Shown here: one piece after another, positions 12,352 to 23,689 of the stretch
Layout: each line of letters begins with the position of its first letter
How positions within the stretch are numbered: position 1 is the stretch's first letter
Assembly: GCA_003255025.1 (NCBI GenBank)
Contig: QANY01004097.1
Span: 186,001-250,000 of the forward strand
DNA: 64,000 bases
Direction of reading: 5' to 3'
From: Datisca glomerata
Lineage: Eukaryota; Streptophyta; Magnoliopsida; Cucurbitales; Datiscaceae
The notes under the pieces: model-generated
Seen by the model: the letters and a program-made list of their open reading frames with translations, nothing else
Databases searched by the model: none
Told to the model about the DNA's origin: nothing
Made by a program: the position numbers and the translations under genes

Positions 12352-13004
12352 TAATTTCTTCAATATAGTAATCGATCATAACTTCAAGTCCATGGTCCTT
12401 TGATAGCCTATATTATGTGATGTACATGGAATGCATCAATCCGTTATGCCCAATATGTATTTTGTATATGATGTAGGCATCTCTTTGTCTTCAGGTTTGA
12501 TGAACCTATCTTTTAGGTACTTGAATATTTCCTACTTTATATAACACGTTGGGATAATTTAGCTACTATGTTAATAGAAGAAATAACCATATATGGACCA
12601 GTTGTTCTGGTCATTTAAAAAAATCTGAAATTTGATGTGGGGAGTCCCCTCCCCTTTTTCCCATATATAAAGGGTCTCCAAAATAAACACTCATTATTTA
12701 ATCATCTCCCCCCATCCTTTTGAAAAATAGAAACCAAATAGTCTTTTTCTTCTTTGCCCCCTTCAGCATTTCGGCACATTTCAAGATGGTAGTGAGCTTC
12801 AACAATTTTGTTCTTCTCAGACTTTGAAGCTTAAGGCAAGCTCATTTCCCCTTCTTTTCTTTTTCTTCCACTATATCTAGTCTTGGTAGTGTGATAGTTT
12901 ATTTGCATAATGTATTTGTCTTTAGGGCACTGAATGAAAGAGATGAAGGTCTCATAATGGAACTGAGTGGTGGTGTGCCTCCATTGGAGGCTGAAGGGGG
13001 GATT

Positions 13005-13270
13005 TACTGTCATTGAGGTAGGGATAGGGAGTGTTGCCGCTGAGGTTAAGGAATCTCTTGGGATGCTTCCACTGAGGGGGGGGGGGNNNNNNGGGGGGAT
13101 TTGTCGCGGTTGAGGTAGGGAATTGAGATGCCGCCATTGAGGTTGGGGCGTTGAGATGTCGTCGCTGATGTACGAGCGTTGAGATGCCGTTGCTGATTTA
13201 GAGGGATCTAGTATGCCACCTCTGACCTGTTAAATGTTGCCCCTGACCTTAGATGCTTCCATTGACCTAT
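13005..13270. repeat. ~28-bp minisatellite in the PMD leader
   Basis: Degenerate units of about 28 bp of the form AGGTTGGGGCGTTGAGATG followed by NCGNCGCTG, repeated about eight times. Six N at 13087-13092 sit inside a G homopolymer, so the true length is uncertain. The related array in copy 2 is 40170-40440. Confidence 0.7.
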
Positions 13271-13559
13271 AGAATGTTTCCCCGGGTTTATTATGTCACC
13301 CTTAAGGGGGCCGATGACTTTTCTGCCACCCTGGTGGTGGCCATGTCTAGTGTAACTTACTAGGTTCCATTGAGTGGGGCAACAATTTTTATATGATTGA
13401 TATATAACTTGGTTTAACTAAGTCTCTTGTTTTATTTGTATATCTCGCTCTAACGGACCATCAAGGAGTCGTCATGTGAGCTAATAGGAGCCAAGCTCCC
13501 TGCCTTGTATTTCTATCTTCAGGTGCTCATTATTATACTTAGAAATTTTACAAGTAGGA

Positions 13560-14060
13560 TGTCTCATAATGAATATGCCTCCCCCGTAGAAGAAATTTTA
13601 ACTTTGCCTTCATTGAAGAACATTTCAACATGTCTCCCTCAAAGAGAACTATTAACATGTCTCCCTTATAGGTTGTTCATATGAAAATTTCACTGTCTCC
13701 ATCGAAGAAAACTAACAACATGCCTCCCCCATAGGAAAATTTGACTTTTCCTCCATTGAAGAGTACTAAGAACACGCCTCCCTAATAGGAAAATTTTTCA
13801 ACTTGCCTCCGTTGAAGAGAACCATCAACATGCCTCCCTTATAGGGTATTCGCAATATGCTTCCCCTTTAGGGTAAACTTCAAAAATTTGCCTCCATTGA
13901 ACAGAACCATCAGCGTGCCTTCCCTACAAGGTTTTTGTAATATGCTTCCCCCTTAGGGAAAATCTCAAAATTTTAGTTCCGTTGAATAGATTCATCAATG
14001 TGACTTCCCTATAAAGTATTTGTAATATGTCACTCTCATAGGGTATTCATGCCTTGGAAC
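13560..14060. repeat. Interspersed TGCCTCCCC / GAAGAGAACCATCAACATG repeat array
   Basis: Alternating short motifs (ATGCCTCCCTTATAGGGTATTC, shortened here, and TTGCCTCCATTGAAGA) repeat roughly every 35-80 bp, about ten times. The copy 2 equivalent is 40745-41156, where the duplication ends inside the array. Confidence 0.65.
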
Positions 14061-14902
14061 TCCATCGAGATCTTTAACTTATAAACTTCCATTATATCCG
14101 TGTTTCTTGCTTGTAACATGGGTTCCCCTATCTTGCAGGTCCTTGTTCACACACATGGCTTCTTCAAAGATTGAACATACTGTGGGCAAAGGCATTCTGG
14201 CTCCCCCGGTTCCACCTAAACCATGGTCCACGATGAAGCCTATCACTGACCGTGTGGTTAATAGTATGTTGAAGTCACTTGAGTGGGAGGTTGAGTATGG
14301 ATGGAAGAGGAAGGCGAGCAGGATGAGTACTTTAGGCTTGAACAAGTTCCATTCCTCGTGAATGCTGGTGGGGATTTTCTGACCTCCTCTATTGACTTGG
14401 GGAGTCATTGTAAATTGGCAGTTGGCTGGGAGGATTGGTGTACATACATATTTTCTGATCATGAGTATGTCTACTTATTAAAGAAGCATTAGAGGTGGCG
14501 TCCAGATTGTCAATCCAACGTGATGCCCCTCTAATCCATATATTACTTCAGAGTTGGTGTAACTTCTCGCACACTTTCATTGTCACTTAGGGGGAGTTTA
14601 CCCGCATGCTAGAGGATGTGCACATGTTGCTGCGCCTACCTATGTTTGGTGACCAACACGCCTTCTTCACCACTATGTGGCCTGAGTTGAACGGGGTGAT
14701 CACACTTCTCGAGGATGGCTTGAATAAGTTTTATAAGCCTTCTTCTGGTGGTAAATATGGGAAGAGGGCAAACTTCTCTAGTTGGATGAGACGCTTCTTC
14801 AAGGACTTTGATGTAAATCTAAAAGTTTCAACAAGATATTTGCCTATTGATGGTGTTATGTTTAGGGATTGGGAGGTGGAGTTTTGCGCTGTCGTATTTT
14901 AG

Positions 14903-15298
14903 GGATGTAGCTAGTTGTTCTTCTCGTACCCCTTATGATTTTGATGTAATGATAACTCGTACCATTATGAACTTTATTCTTGAATGAGATGTCATTTCCT
15001 TGTTTCACATGTGGAATGTTGGCTCATTATTTCACTCTTTGTATATATATCATCTATGGGTAATTGTACGTTGCGAGTGTCCTTGGTGAGAGCGTTAAAA
15101 TATATTAGATATTTTTTACCTTCCAACTCCCCTAGTGATCGTTTCTCGTAGAGGCGTAAAAGTCCAACACGTGTCACTTAGTGTGTCTAGGGGGTGTGTG
15201 GGTCCTATCATGGGGAGGTTAAGCTCAATGAGGTGACACGTGAGTCTAGGTGATACATCCTGAGTGTTCTTGATGATAAGCATGATGTCTATCATGCA
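14903..15298. other. Unassigned stretch between PMD pseudogene and 60-bp array
   Basis: No supported gene. The last part (15240-15298) is a diverged edge unit of the following tandem array. Confidence 0.4.
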
Positions 15299-15801
15299 TG
15301 TTTTTTAAGTAAGAACGTGAAAGCCTACGCATCTTACGAAGCATGACATCTATCATGGTTGTCCTCAATAATGGTTTGAAAGCCTATGCATCGCACCAAG
15401 CATGATGTCTATCATGGGTGTTCTCAAGTAGAAGCGTGAAAACCTATGCATCTCACCAAGCATGATCTTTAGCATGTATGTTCTCAAGTAGAGGCGTGCA
15501 AGCCTATGCATCTCACCAAGCATGATGTTTATCTTGGGTGTTCTCAAGCAGAGGCGTGAAAGCCAATGCATCTCACCAAGCATGATGTCTATCATGGGTG
15601 TTCTCAAGTAGAGGAGTAAAAGCTTATGCACCTCACCAAGCATGATATCTATCACGAGTGTTCTCAAGTAGAGGCGTGAAAGACTATGCATCTCACCAAG
15701 CATGATGTCTATCATGAGTGTTCTCAAGTATAGGTGTGAAAACCTATGCATCTCACCAAGCATGATATTTATCATGAGTGTTCTCAAGTAGAGGCGTGAA
15801 A
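15299..15801. repeat. 60-bp tandem repeat, about 8 units
   Basis: Exact 60-bp period with the core TTCTCAAGTAGAGGCGTGAA and CATCTCACCAAGCATGATG. Because 60 is a multiple of three, one minus-strand frame stays open and encodes a 20-residue repeat of the form LYLRTLMIDIMLGEMHRLSR. This is probably a property of the repeat rather than a gene: I see no conserved domain or promoter. It is cut on the right by the Copia LTR at 15802. Confidence 0.85.
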
Positions 15802-17460
15802 TGTTGGGCATAGTACACTCAAAGCATGTGTTTAGACATTTTTAATATGAAATTATATTTTTCTTATGATTGTTCTTTTGTATTATTGTTGAATAATTTA
15901 TATACAAATATTTGAAAATTCTATATTCATTAATGAGACTATGATCTTGTTTCAGTACGAGAGGATTAAGATCATAGATAATGAATAAAATAATCTGCAA
16001 CATATTAAAGTATAGAATCTCTAATGAATGATTGCTAGTATAGTTCACTACGCATTATGAATACTTGTGATCTATATTTGGATCATTGATGTAGATAGAC
16101 ATCTTAGTGAACGTACTTTATATAATTAGATTATATAAGACATGACTGGTGTGGATGAATATCTTTATTAACTTACCGTTTATTATAAAGATTTAATGTA
16201 CATCAAAACTGATGATCATATGTAGATCACTATATATTCTGAGTAGTCATGAACTCATATGCATGTCTACTGGATCTTTTGATTCACTTATTAAAGTCTA
16301 TTTGTAAAACAAGCAAGTGACTTTTATTTCAAAGATTTAGTGACATGGATGGCTGAGTATATGATATTACATGATTTGGAATCCAAGCTTTCCTAATAGA
16401 TCGTATATTGGTTCCCTTAAGTGTTAATTATGGAACTGAATGATTATTGAGCTCAAATTTATAATACGATTATAAATTGACCATTCACTAGTGAATTAAT
16501 GGTACTGAATGATCAAAAGATAATTAGAAGGGTAAAATAGCAATTTTGACTAGTTCTAATTTATGAACCAATAATTGGAGTACAAAACTATATGAAGTGA
16601 TTATATCAATGGACCACACGAAAATACTCTATAACTATATTCTGTAATTACTAAAAGTGCAATTCCACAGTGTTCTCCTTGGAGCTTAGAATTATAGGTT
16701 CATGATCCCCAAATCATCTTTGTGCTACACAGTGTAGGGTGTGAATAGTTCAGGATATGAGAAAAGGACTAACTTACGATAGGATTAAATTTTGGGGTAA
16801 ATATATAATTATGAGATAATTATATGTAATTAATCAATTCAAATTTAATTAATTTAATTATTTAATTGTAATTTTCTTAATCAATTAAAACTTATCTAAT
16901 TAAATTATTTAATGTAATTTTTTAGAAATTACAATTAAATAATTTTATTGATTAATTTTGAGTAGATCGATAAGTGAGACATAATATTTGATTAATGAAA
17001 TTAAATAATATTAAATCATTATGAGAAAATGATTTGATTTGGTTTATCTAATTTTTTAATTAACAGATAAGATAATTGATTGGGAGATCAGATAAGTTAA
17101 TTTTGAATTAACTAATATCTAGATATTTATCTCATTAAAATAAATAATAAATTTAGAAAATTGTCACGTGGCATATTGGACTGCCATATATCAATCACTG
17201 ATTTTGAGTCAGAGATTGACATAGACTATTGTAGTGCCACATGGCACTATAATGGACACGTGACACACTATAGTACCTCACGACATTACAGTGGTACCGT
17301 GAGTCATCAGTTTTGTGACGCACTATGGCTCTTCACGGCACGACACTGCAGAATTGCTCAATTGCAGCGAGTCCTACTGCATTGACACATTTGTAATTAA
17401 TTTATTAATTTATGTAAATCCATAAAAATCTGATGAGCCTTGACCCAGAAGATATATTAT
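15802..17460 (+). mobile_element. Truncated Copia LTR, plus orientation
   Basis: It starts TGTTGGGCATAGTACACTC and follows the sense LTR of elements 1 and 2 (for example 15885-16010 matches the reverse complement of 11890-12030). It breaks off near 17450-17480, about 390 bp short of the full LTR, where gypsy gag-like sequence begins. It is either a solo LTR cut by later deletion or the remains of an element inserted into the gypsy element. It contains CACGTG-bearing repeats at 17165-17300. Confidence 0.75.
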
Positions 17461-17639
17461 TATATTATTATATTAGACTTAGTATTGTAACTGCAATCAG
17501 TGTGCAATTGTGTGATTTAATGTTACAATCAATAGAAACTAGGTACAACACCTCAACATTAGAACCTGGCCACAATCAAGTTTTCACCTCACAAGGAGAA
17601 CATGATAATGAGCCAATCATCATACCTGGTCTTGATGAC

Positions 17640-18840
17640 TCAAAAGCGCAGAGGCCTGTTTTAAGCGAAAATTCACTGACGAGTGATAAGTTGGATTTTC
17701 TGAAAGAGAGGTTATGTGCTATAAAAGGAACAGATGCGTACGGTACCATTAATGTGACCCAATTATACTTAGTCTCAGATGTAACTATCCATCAAACTAC
17801 CTAAGTTTGAAAAATATGATGGCAGCAAATGCCTGTGGAGTCACCTTATCATGTATTGCAGAAAAATGGCTACATGCATGCATGATAATAAGTTGTTGAT
17901 CCATTTTTTTCAAGACATCCTAATGGGGGTTGCATCTCACTGGTACATCCAGTTAAATAATCAACATATCTAAGGATGGAAAGACTTAGCTGACTTTTTT
18001 CTGAGACAATACAAGTACAATATGAACATGGCTCTTGATTTTTTTTATCTACAAAGGATTGAGAAAAAGTCTATCGAAAGCTTTAAGGAATATGCTCAAA
18101 CGTGGAGGGAATTAGCAGCTTGGGTGCAACCCGTCTTATCAGAAAAATAAATGACCGCAATTTTCATCAATACCTTGAGATCTCTATTTTATAATAGAAT
18201 GATTAGGAATGTTTCAAATAACCTTTCTGATATGATAGTGATTAGTGAAAGAATAGAATATGAGATAAAAATGGTAGAATTTCAGAAGTTGTGTCAAAAG
18301 CGTCCTCCACAGAAAAAGAGTTGTCATCGAAGTAAAAAGAGATAGATGTACAGACAATCAATTTTATGTATCCATCATAAGCTGTGAATCTAGGGCCGGG
18401 ATTTTCAAAGTACAGTGAATGACCCAAATCTGCGACATCATGTGTGGCAAATATCTCATAAGTGTCATACAATTATCACTCCCATTGACCAACATTTCAA
18501 AACAACCCAAGATTCAGTGTGATACCACCAACTTATCAGCAAATGTTGGTCAGGTTGATCAGCCACAAATGGAGAATAGGAATAACCAACAGTTTGTCTA
18601 ATATGACTTAATTCTGATGTCCTATACGAAATTATTATCACAATTAATACAAAATGACCAGTTGGTGTACGAGCCTCTCCAGCCATCATATCCTAGGTGG
18701 TATGATCCAACTGCCCGATGTGATTATCATGCTGAGACGATAAGACATTCAAATGAAGATGCACAACATTGAAAGCTAGAGTTCAAATGTTAATCAAAGT
18801 CGGTTGGCTACACTTCAAGAAAGCTTATGACAACCCATAA
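17640..18840 (+). pseudogene. Ty3/gypsy gag remnant
   Basis: A frame open to 17804 leads into a classic plant gypsy gag core: KFEKYDGSKCLWSHLIMYCR, then KLLIHFFQDILMGVASHWYI, then WKDLADFFLRQYKYNMNMA, then SFKEYAQTWRELAAWVQP (about 17800-18140). A block at 18151-18345 continues with FINTLRSLFYNRMI and ends Lys/Arg-rich. Near 18680-18790, YPRWYDPTARCDYH resembles the zinc-knuckle-like end of this gag group. In-frame stops (for example near 17970, 18148 and 18770) show decay. No protease, RT or integrase follows, so pol is deleted. The frame from 17433 may include unrelated leader. Confidence 0.7.
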
Positions 18841-21208
18841 TTAGTTATAACTCTCTAATAGAGCATGAGAATACCATGATAAATTTTGTGGGGCATCTCT
18901 CTTCATGTGATAATGGAACAACTTGATGTGGTGAATGTTTCGATGGTTGCAATGTATCAATGTGTTCATATCTCATCATTACCCTAACTATAAGTTGAAT
19001 AATTGAGATGTCATTGAGTTGCCAATACTTCTTAGGAACTTTTAAGACTGACGAGCTAATGTCAACTTTATAAAAACTCTACCCAATGTCTGAAAAAAGC
19101 TTTTGCTATGCATTTTCTTATCGTGTTTCGCTTATTTTTAGTCGTTTCCTAGTTTCAAATCTAGTTTTGTTCCATTTGAGTTTCTATTCATTTCAAAGTT
19201 AATAAATTCATTTTCAATTCTTCATTCATTGATTTCATACTATTACATCTCTCTCACTTCTTTCCTCTCACCCAACAAACCAACCCCGATAAGGAATGAT
19301 GATTTTGAGAATAAAAGCATAAGTAATATCAAATATAGCTTTAATAATCTTATTTTGAGTGAAAAGATAAATGAAAGTGAAAAAATTCTTGGTCTAGTGA
19401 ATAAAAACATTACAAAAAAGAATTATTCTTATATAATGTCACGTTCTTGTTGAATTTACTTCTGATTGGAAATGATGGACAGACATTCTTTCTTCCATCT
19501 CAACCACTTTTATCCATTGCAAGCCTAATTGAGCCTTAAAAAATCTTCATTTCATGACACTCAACCAATGATCATTCCCTAGACTGAGAAAATTATTCTT
19601 TTTGTCAAAATATATGTCTCAAAAGTTGAAAATTTTCTAAAACTGGGGCAAAGGAAAAGGACCAAAGCAAAAAAACTAATAATTAAAAAATTCAAAGCCA
19701 AGTGAGTCTTGTGATACTTTTAAGAGTGTCTTCTTACATTAGAGGAAAATTTGTTCAACAGAAATTCTAAATGCATTTTTTTCAAATGCTATATCCATTT
19801 TTGGTTCCTCAAGACAAAATGTCAAAGCCCACACTGGACAGTCTTTGTTCAGCAAAATCCTCAACGATAATTATTGATTTAGATATATCCTTTTTAGATG
19901 CATTTTTCCTTTGATATCCTTTCTTTTGGCAGCTATAAACCCTAGCCTACATTATAGTCCAAATGAAAGTCCTCCCCGAACAAAGAAGGTTTATCTACAA
20001 TAAGAGCATGACTTTAAATAAGTTAATACCTCAATATATATGTGATGAGCAAGACAGTCACCTTTCAAAAAAAAAAAGAAGAAAAAAAGAAATAGAAAAT
20101 AAAGAGAAAAAAAAGAAAAGAAAAAAAGAAGAAGAAAAAGAATGATCACTATGAATGTAGAAAGCGATTATGTAAAATGCTTTTACTTCTCAAAAAAGTC
20201 ATTTTGAAAACTGAGAAATATCTTATTCTACAATTTATTTTCTCATAATCTCTTCAAATCTTTATTCATCACTATTTATTGGTCAATAAAAAGGTTTTTC
20301 ACTCATAATATCTATTTTATCATTCTTACTTTCTTCATTTCTTTTCCCAAGCATTCAGAGCATGTAGATGACATTGCAAATTACTCTTGAAATTACTTAG
20401 AAGCATGACTTTTGAAAAAAAAATAGAAAAAAGAAGAAGAGGAAAAGGAAAAATATAGTCTAAAGGCATGACGAAAACCTGAAATCGTACCATGGAAAAA
20501 GAGTAAGATTGTAGCTACAATGTAGTTTATGCACAATGAAAACAAAAAAAAATATTGTGACATTTTACAAGATGGATCAAGATAAAATTCCACTTTGGCA
20601 TTTGTCTTTGCCACAAAAATAAAATTGAAATCTTAGAGCATGATCTGACAAAAAGAATAACAGTTACAGTTATAGTTAAAATCTGAAAATCGCACCATAG
20701 ACAAGTAGATGAGACTGTGCTACGAGTCAATATGCTCATAGTGAAAGCTCAAAAGAACTCTATTAGGTGTTTTACACATTTGAAAATGAAGGAAATAAGG
20801 AAAATCATGTGTTTGCCTCCGCCATTGACAAAGCTGAATACATGGGCATGATCTGATACCAAGGAACACACAATTTCCTCTGCCACATGCTTGATATCTC
20901 ATTGTCTATTATCCTAGTCCAAGCGATTATTTTAAAGGATGATGGAGATGACCACAATTTCTCATTTTCCAAAAATAAAAACTAAAATAAACCATCATAA
21001 AATTTTCTCAAAATGTTCACCACCATGCATGGTGTTTAGGCTGTCATGATCATCTCACTTGCATTATAAGTCAAGAATTTCATAGCATAGACATGCATCA
21101 TACTAGTTGTGTTATTTATTTCAAGTCATCAAGAACATCCATTTGAAATCTATGGACACTACAGTATTTGTAGCCCGTATTGATCTAGCTTTTGTTATCA
21201 TATGAGAC
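18841..21208 (+). other. Non-coding interior of the pol-less gypsy element
   Basis: No pol domains were found. A polypurine simple repeat (A/G) lies at 20066-20145 and another at 20415-20455. Two related blocks at 20460-20545 and 20640-20745, each with a CTGAAAATCG/CACCATGG-like core, form a diverged direct repeat. The stretch links gag to the tandem array and 3' LTR, as in large non-autonomous gypsy derivatives. Confidence 0.45.
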
Positions 21209-21224
21209 TTGCGTAAGTCAACTT

Positions 21225-21975
21225 CAACGTCATTATCAATATGGTTATGTCGAACCCGAATTGGTCGCGGTCGAAGCCCGGTGTCAGTGTTTGGTGTGCT
21301 TCAATCAATATCTCGGTTAAATCAAACTCGAATTGAGTCGAGATCGAAGCCTGTGTCTATCCAGGTCCGTTTTCCTTTCAAATATCTAGGTTAAATTGAA
21401 CCCGAATTGAGTCGAGGTCGAAGCCTGTATCTATGCATGTCCATTTCATTTCAACTATCTCCGGTTAAATCGAACCCAACTTGATCACGGTCAAAATCCG
21501 GTGTCAACGCCTGGTCCGTTACAATTAATATGGTTGAATTGAACCCGTATTGAGTTTAAGTCGAAGCATGTGTCTATCCAAGTCTATTTCTTTTCAAAGA
21601 TCTCTAGTTAAATTTAACCCACATCGGGTCAAGGTCGAAGTCTGTGTCTATCCAGGTTTATCTCATTTTCAAATATCTCCGGTAAATTAAACCCGACTTG
21701 TCGTGGTCGAAGCTTGGTGCCAACGCCTAGTCTATTTCAATTAATATGACTAAATCGAACTCGAATTGAGTTGAGATCGAAGTTTATTGTCTATCCAGGT
21801 CCATTTTTTTTTAAATATCTCTAGTTAAATTGAACCTGAATTGAGTCGAGGTCGAAGCCTGTGTCCATCCAAGTCCATTTCCTTTCGAATATCTTGGTTT
21901 AAATCGAAGCCTGCATTGAGTCGAGGTCGAAGCTTATGTCTATTTAGGTCCATTTTATAATTCTCTCATTTCATA
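21225..21975. repeat. ~75-80 bp tandem repeat before the gypsy 3' LTR
   Basis: About ten units sharing TCGAACCCGAATTGAGTCGA, then GGTCGAAGCCTGTGTCTATC and CAGGTCCATTT. Units differ by many substitutions, and a CGGTGTCAACGCCTGGTCC variant alternates. Arrays of this type often precede the polypurine tract of plant gypsy elements. Confidence 0.8.
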
Positions 21976-22088
21976 GAGCCTGAATCAGTCGAGGTTTCTA
22001 TTCCCCTTATCCATACAACTTTTTTTAAGAAAAATTATCAAAATACTTATCTACACCTTTGTACACGATCTAAGTTTAGAAGTGTGAA

Positions 22089-22100
22089 CAAAAGGGGGCA
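22089..22100 (+). promoter_or_regulatory. Polypurine tract of the gypsy element
   Basis: CAAAAGGGGGCA lies two bases before the LTR start TGTAGATACTG. It marks plus-strand DNA priming and fixes the left end of the 3' LTR. Confidence 0.75.
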
Positions 22101-22102
22101 GC

Positions 22103-22780
22103 TGTAGATACTGTATTTTGTCCAGTCTAATACTTTAAATACACACACTTTTTTGGGCCATATAATAGTCTAATACTATATGTATGATTTGAAAAAATAG
22201 CTCAAAGACTAAAAATAAGAAAAATGGTCCAAGGACTAAAAAAGCAAAAGGACTAAAACTAAAAAGTGAGCCCTAAATTTGCCTATAAATAGAGAAGATG
22301 TCTTCACTTAAGGTGAGGTAATTTTGGGGGAGAGAAAGAGAGGTCTTGAGAGAGAAGGAGAGGATATCTTTTTTGAGAGAGTGTGTGTGAGAAATAAGAG
22401 AGATTTTCCAAGATAAAAAGAAAGAAAGTTTACATTTCCATTCACCTATTCATCTTCTCTCGTTCTTTTTTAAGGTAGTTTAAATTTATTGCACATTAGC
22501 TTACAACATTATCTTGTTCTTTATTTTTCATCCTCTCTCCTTCATACTCATGCAACTGCATAGTCCTTGTTTCTTTTTCCATATATAAGTGTTTGTTCCT
22601 TCTTTTTCATTTATTACTCTTAATATCGAGTTTTATTTAAGGGATTAATGATTTTCTTACAAATTTGATAATGATATATCTTTTTCATCAACTTAATCAA
22701 TAAGGATGAAGATAAACCCTCGGAGGGGTGCAAATTAACTCAATGTGAGTCAACTATTTGATGGGTTGAAAGTGTACATT
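22103..22780 (+). repeat. Gypsy 3' LTR (right end uncertain)
   Basis: It starts TGTAGATACTGTATTTTGTC right after the polypurine tract. A TATA box (CTATAAATAG) lies at about 22283-22292, followed by a GA-rich leader (22320-22440), as in LTR promoters. No 5' LTR copy was found, so the right end is a guess; 22780 is a plausible limit. Confidence 0.6.
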
Positions 22781-22930
22781 GAGTGTAAAAACCTCCTATG
22801 ATAATTTCTCATACATAAAAATGCATAAAATAGAGAGTTAAACATCTATATAAATATTATGCAAATATTTAAGCTTTAAAAAAAATATGTTCTCATAAGT
22901 TTTTTCATTTTTTTTAGATTTTGTTGCTAT

Positions 22931-23276
22931 TTTAGTGACACTTGTTTGAACTAACTATTATTCATGATCATTCTTTTACTATTTGATTAGGAATGAGGGA
23001 AGAAAAGAAATAATGATAATTAGGGAACTAAGAAATCCAAAATAAAAAAAGTTACATTTATATCCCAAACAAAATATTCCATTTTGAAATTTTATTGATC
23101 ATGTTTAGGGACACCTGTTTAAACTAGCTATCATACATGATCATCCCTTTGCTATTTGATTAACAATGAGGGAAGAAAGGAAATAATGGTAATTAGTGAA
23201 CTACGTAGTCCAAAATAAAAAAGAGTATATTTATATCCAAAAAAATACATTTTTGAATTTTATTTGATATTTGAAT
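22931..23276. repeat. 173-bp tandem duplication
   Basis: 22931-23103 and 23104-23276 share blocks such as TGATCATTCTTTTACTATTT and GGGAAGAAAAGAAATAATG, with modest divergence. Origin unknown; it lies between the gypsy LTR and the CACTA element. Confidence 0.75.
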
Positions 23277-23476
23277 ATCAATTATAAATAATAAAAAAAG
23301 AAATGCTAATTAGTAGGCTATGTAGTAAAAAATGATTAATTCATGTCAACTATGCATTTACATGTACCAATTATGAAATTAAACATTTTTCATATATTAA
23401 TTTATTTAAATATAAAAGATTAAATATTCATTTATGTACATAAATATAATTATTATATCTTTTTTAAAGAAGAAAA

Positions 23477-23590
23477 AGGGTGACATCACCTTCTATTTTG
23501 ACAGAGGGTGAATCACCCTCTTTCGTTTAACAGATTAAATAGAGGGTGAATCACCCTCTGTTAAGGCAGAGGGTGATACCCTCTGTCCTT
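23477..23590. other. Cluster of palindromes built on AGAGGGTGAATCACCCTCT
   Basis: The palindrome AGAGGGTGAATCACCCTCT occurs at 23503-23521 and 23541-23559. A variant, CAGAGGGTGATACCCTCTG, lies at 23567-23585, and GGGTGACATCACC at 23478-23490. TTAACAGA and TCTGTTAA next to them can pair as well. It directly precedes the TNP2 pseudogene. Confidence 0.75.
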
Positions 23591-23689
23591 TTCCTTTTTT
23601 CTCTAGTTTATATTTTATTTTATTGTTGTTTTATTTCTTTTTTCCCTTGTTTTTTTCCCTCTTTTTATTTCAATCGCCGCTCCACGTCG

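Larger units (their letters stand above)
12664..14902 (+). pseudogene. Plant mobile domain (PMD) transposon gene, broken
   Basis: A promoter-like TATATAAAG lies at about 12664-12672, followed by a CT-rich leader, a short first exon-like ATG (about 12786, MVVSF...) and long repeat-rich DNA. The PMD-like coding part starts near 14154 (MASSKIEHTVGKG). It continues with frame changes through 14301-14492 and ends at 14606-14902, where MLEDVHMLLRLPMFGDQ is the hallmark stretch of the plant mobile domain (usual form TPMLEDVxMLxxLPVFGD). A stop sits just before it in the conserved GEFT context, and the usual downstream half of the domain is missing. Such genes travel in plant transposons. The upstream part is repeated at 39411-41156, where the coding part is absent. 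Confidence 0.6.

Noticed and set aside
15299..15801. CRISPR-like regular repeats
   Set aside because: The units are head-to-tail tandem without unique spacers, in plant nuclear DNA.
20066..20145. Lys/Glu-rich frame end
   Set aside because: Encoded by a simple A/G repeat.
21209..21394. 61-codon Arg/Ser-rich frame
   Set aside because: It lies within the gypsy tandem repeat array.
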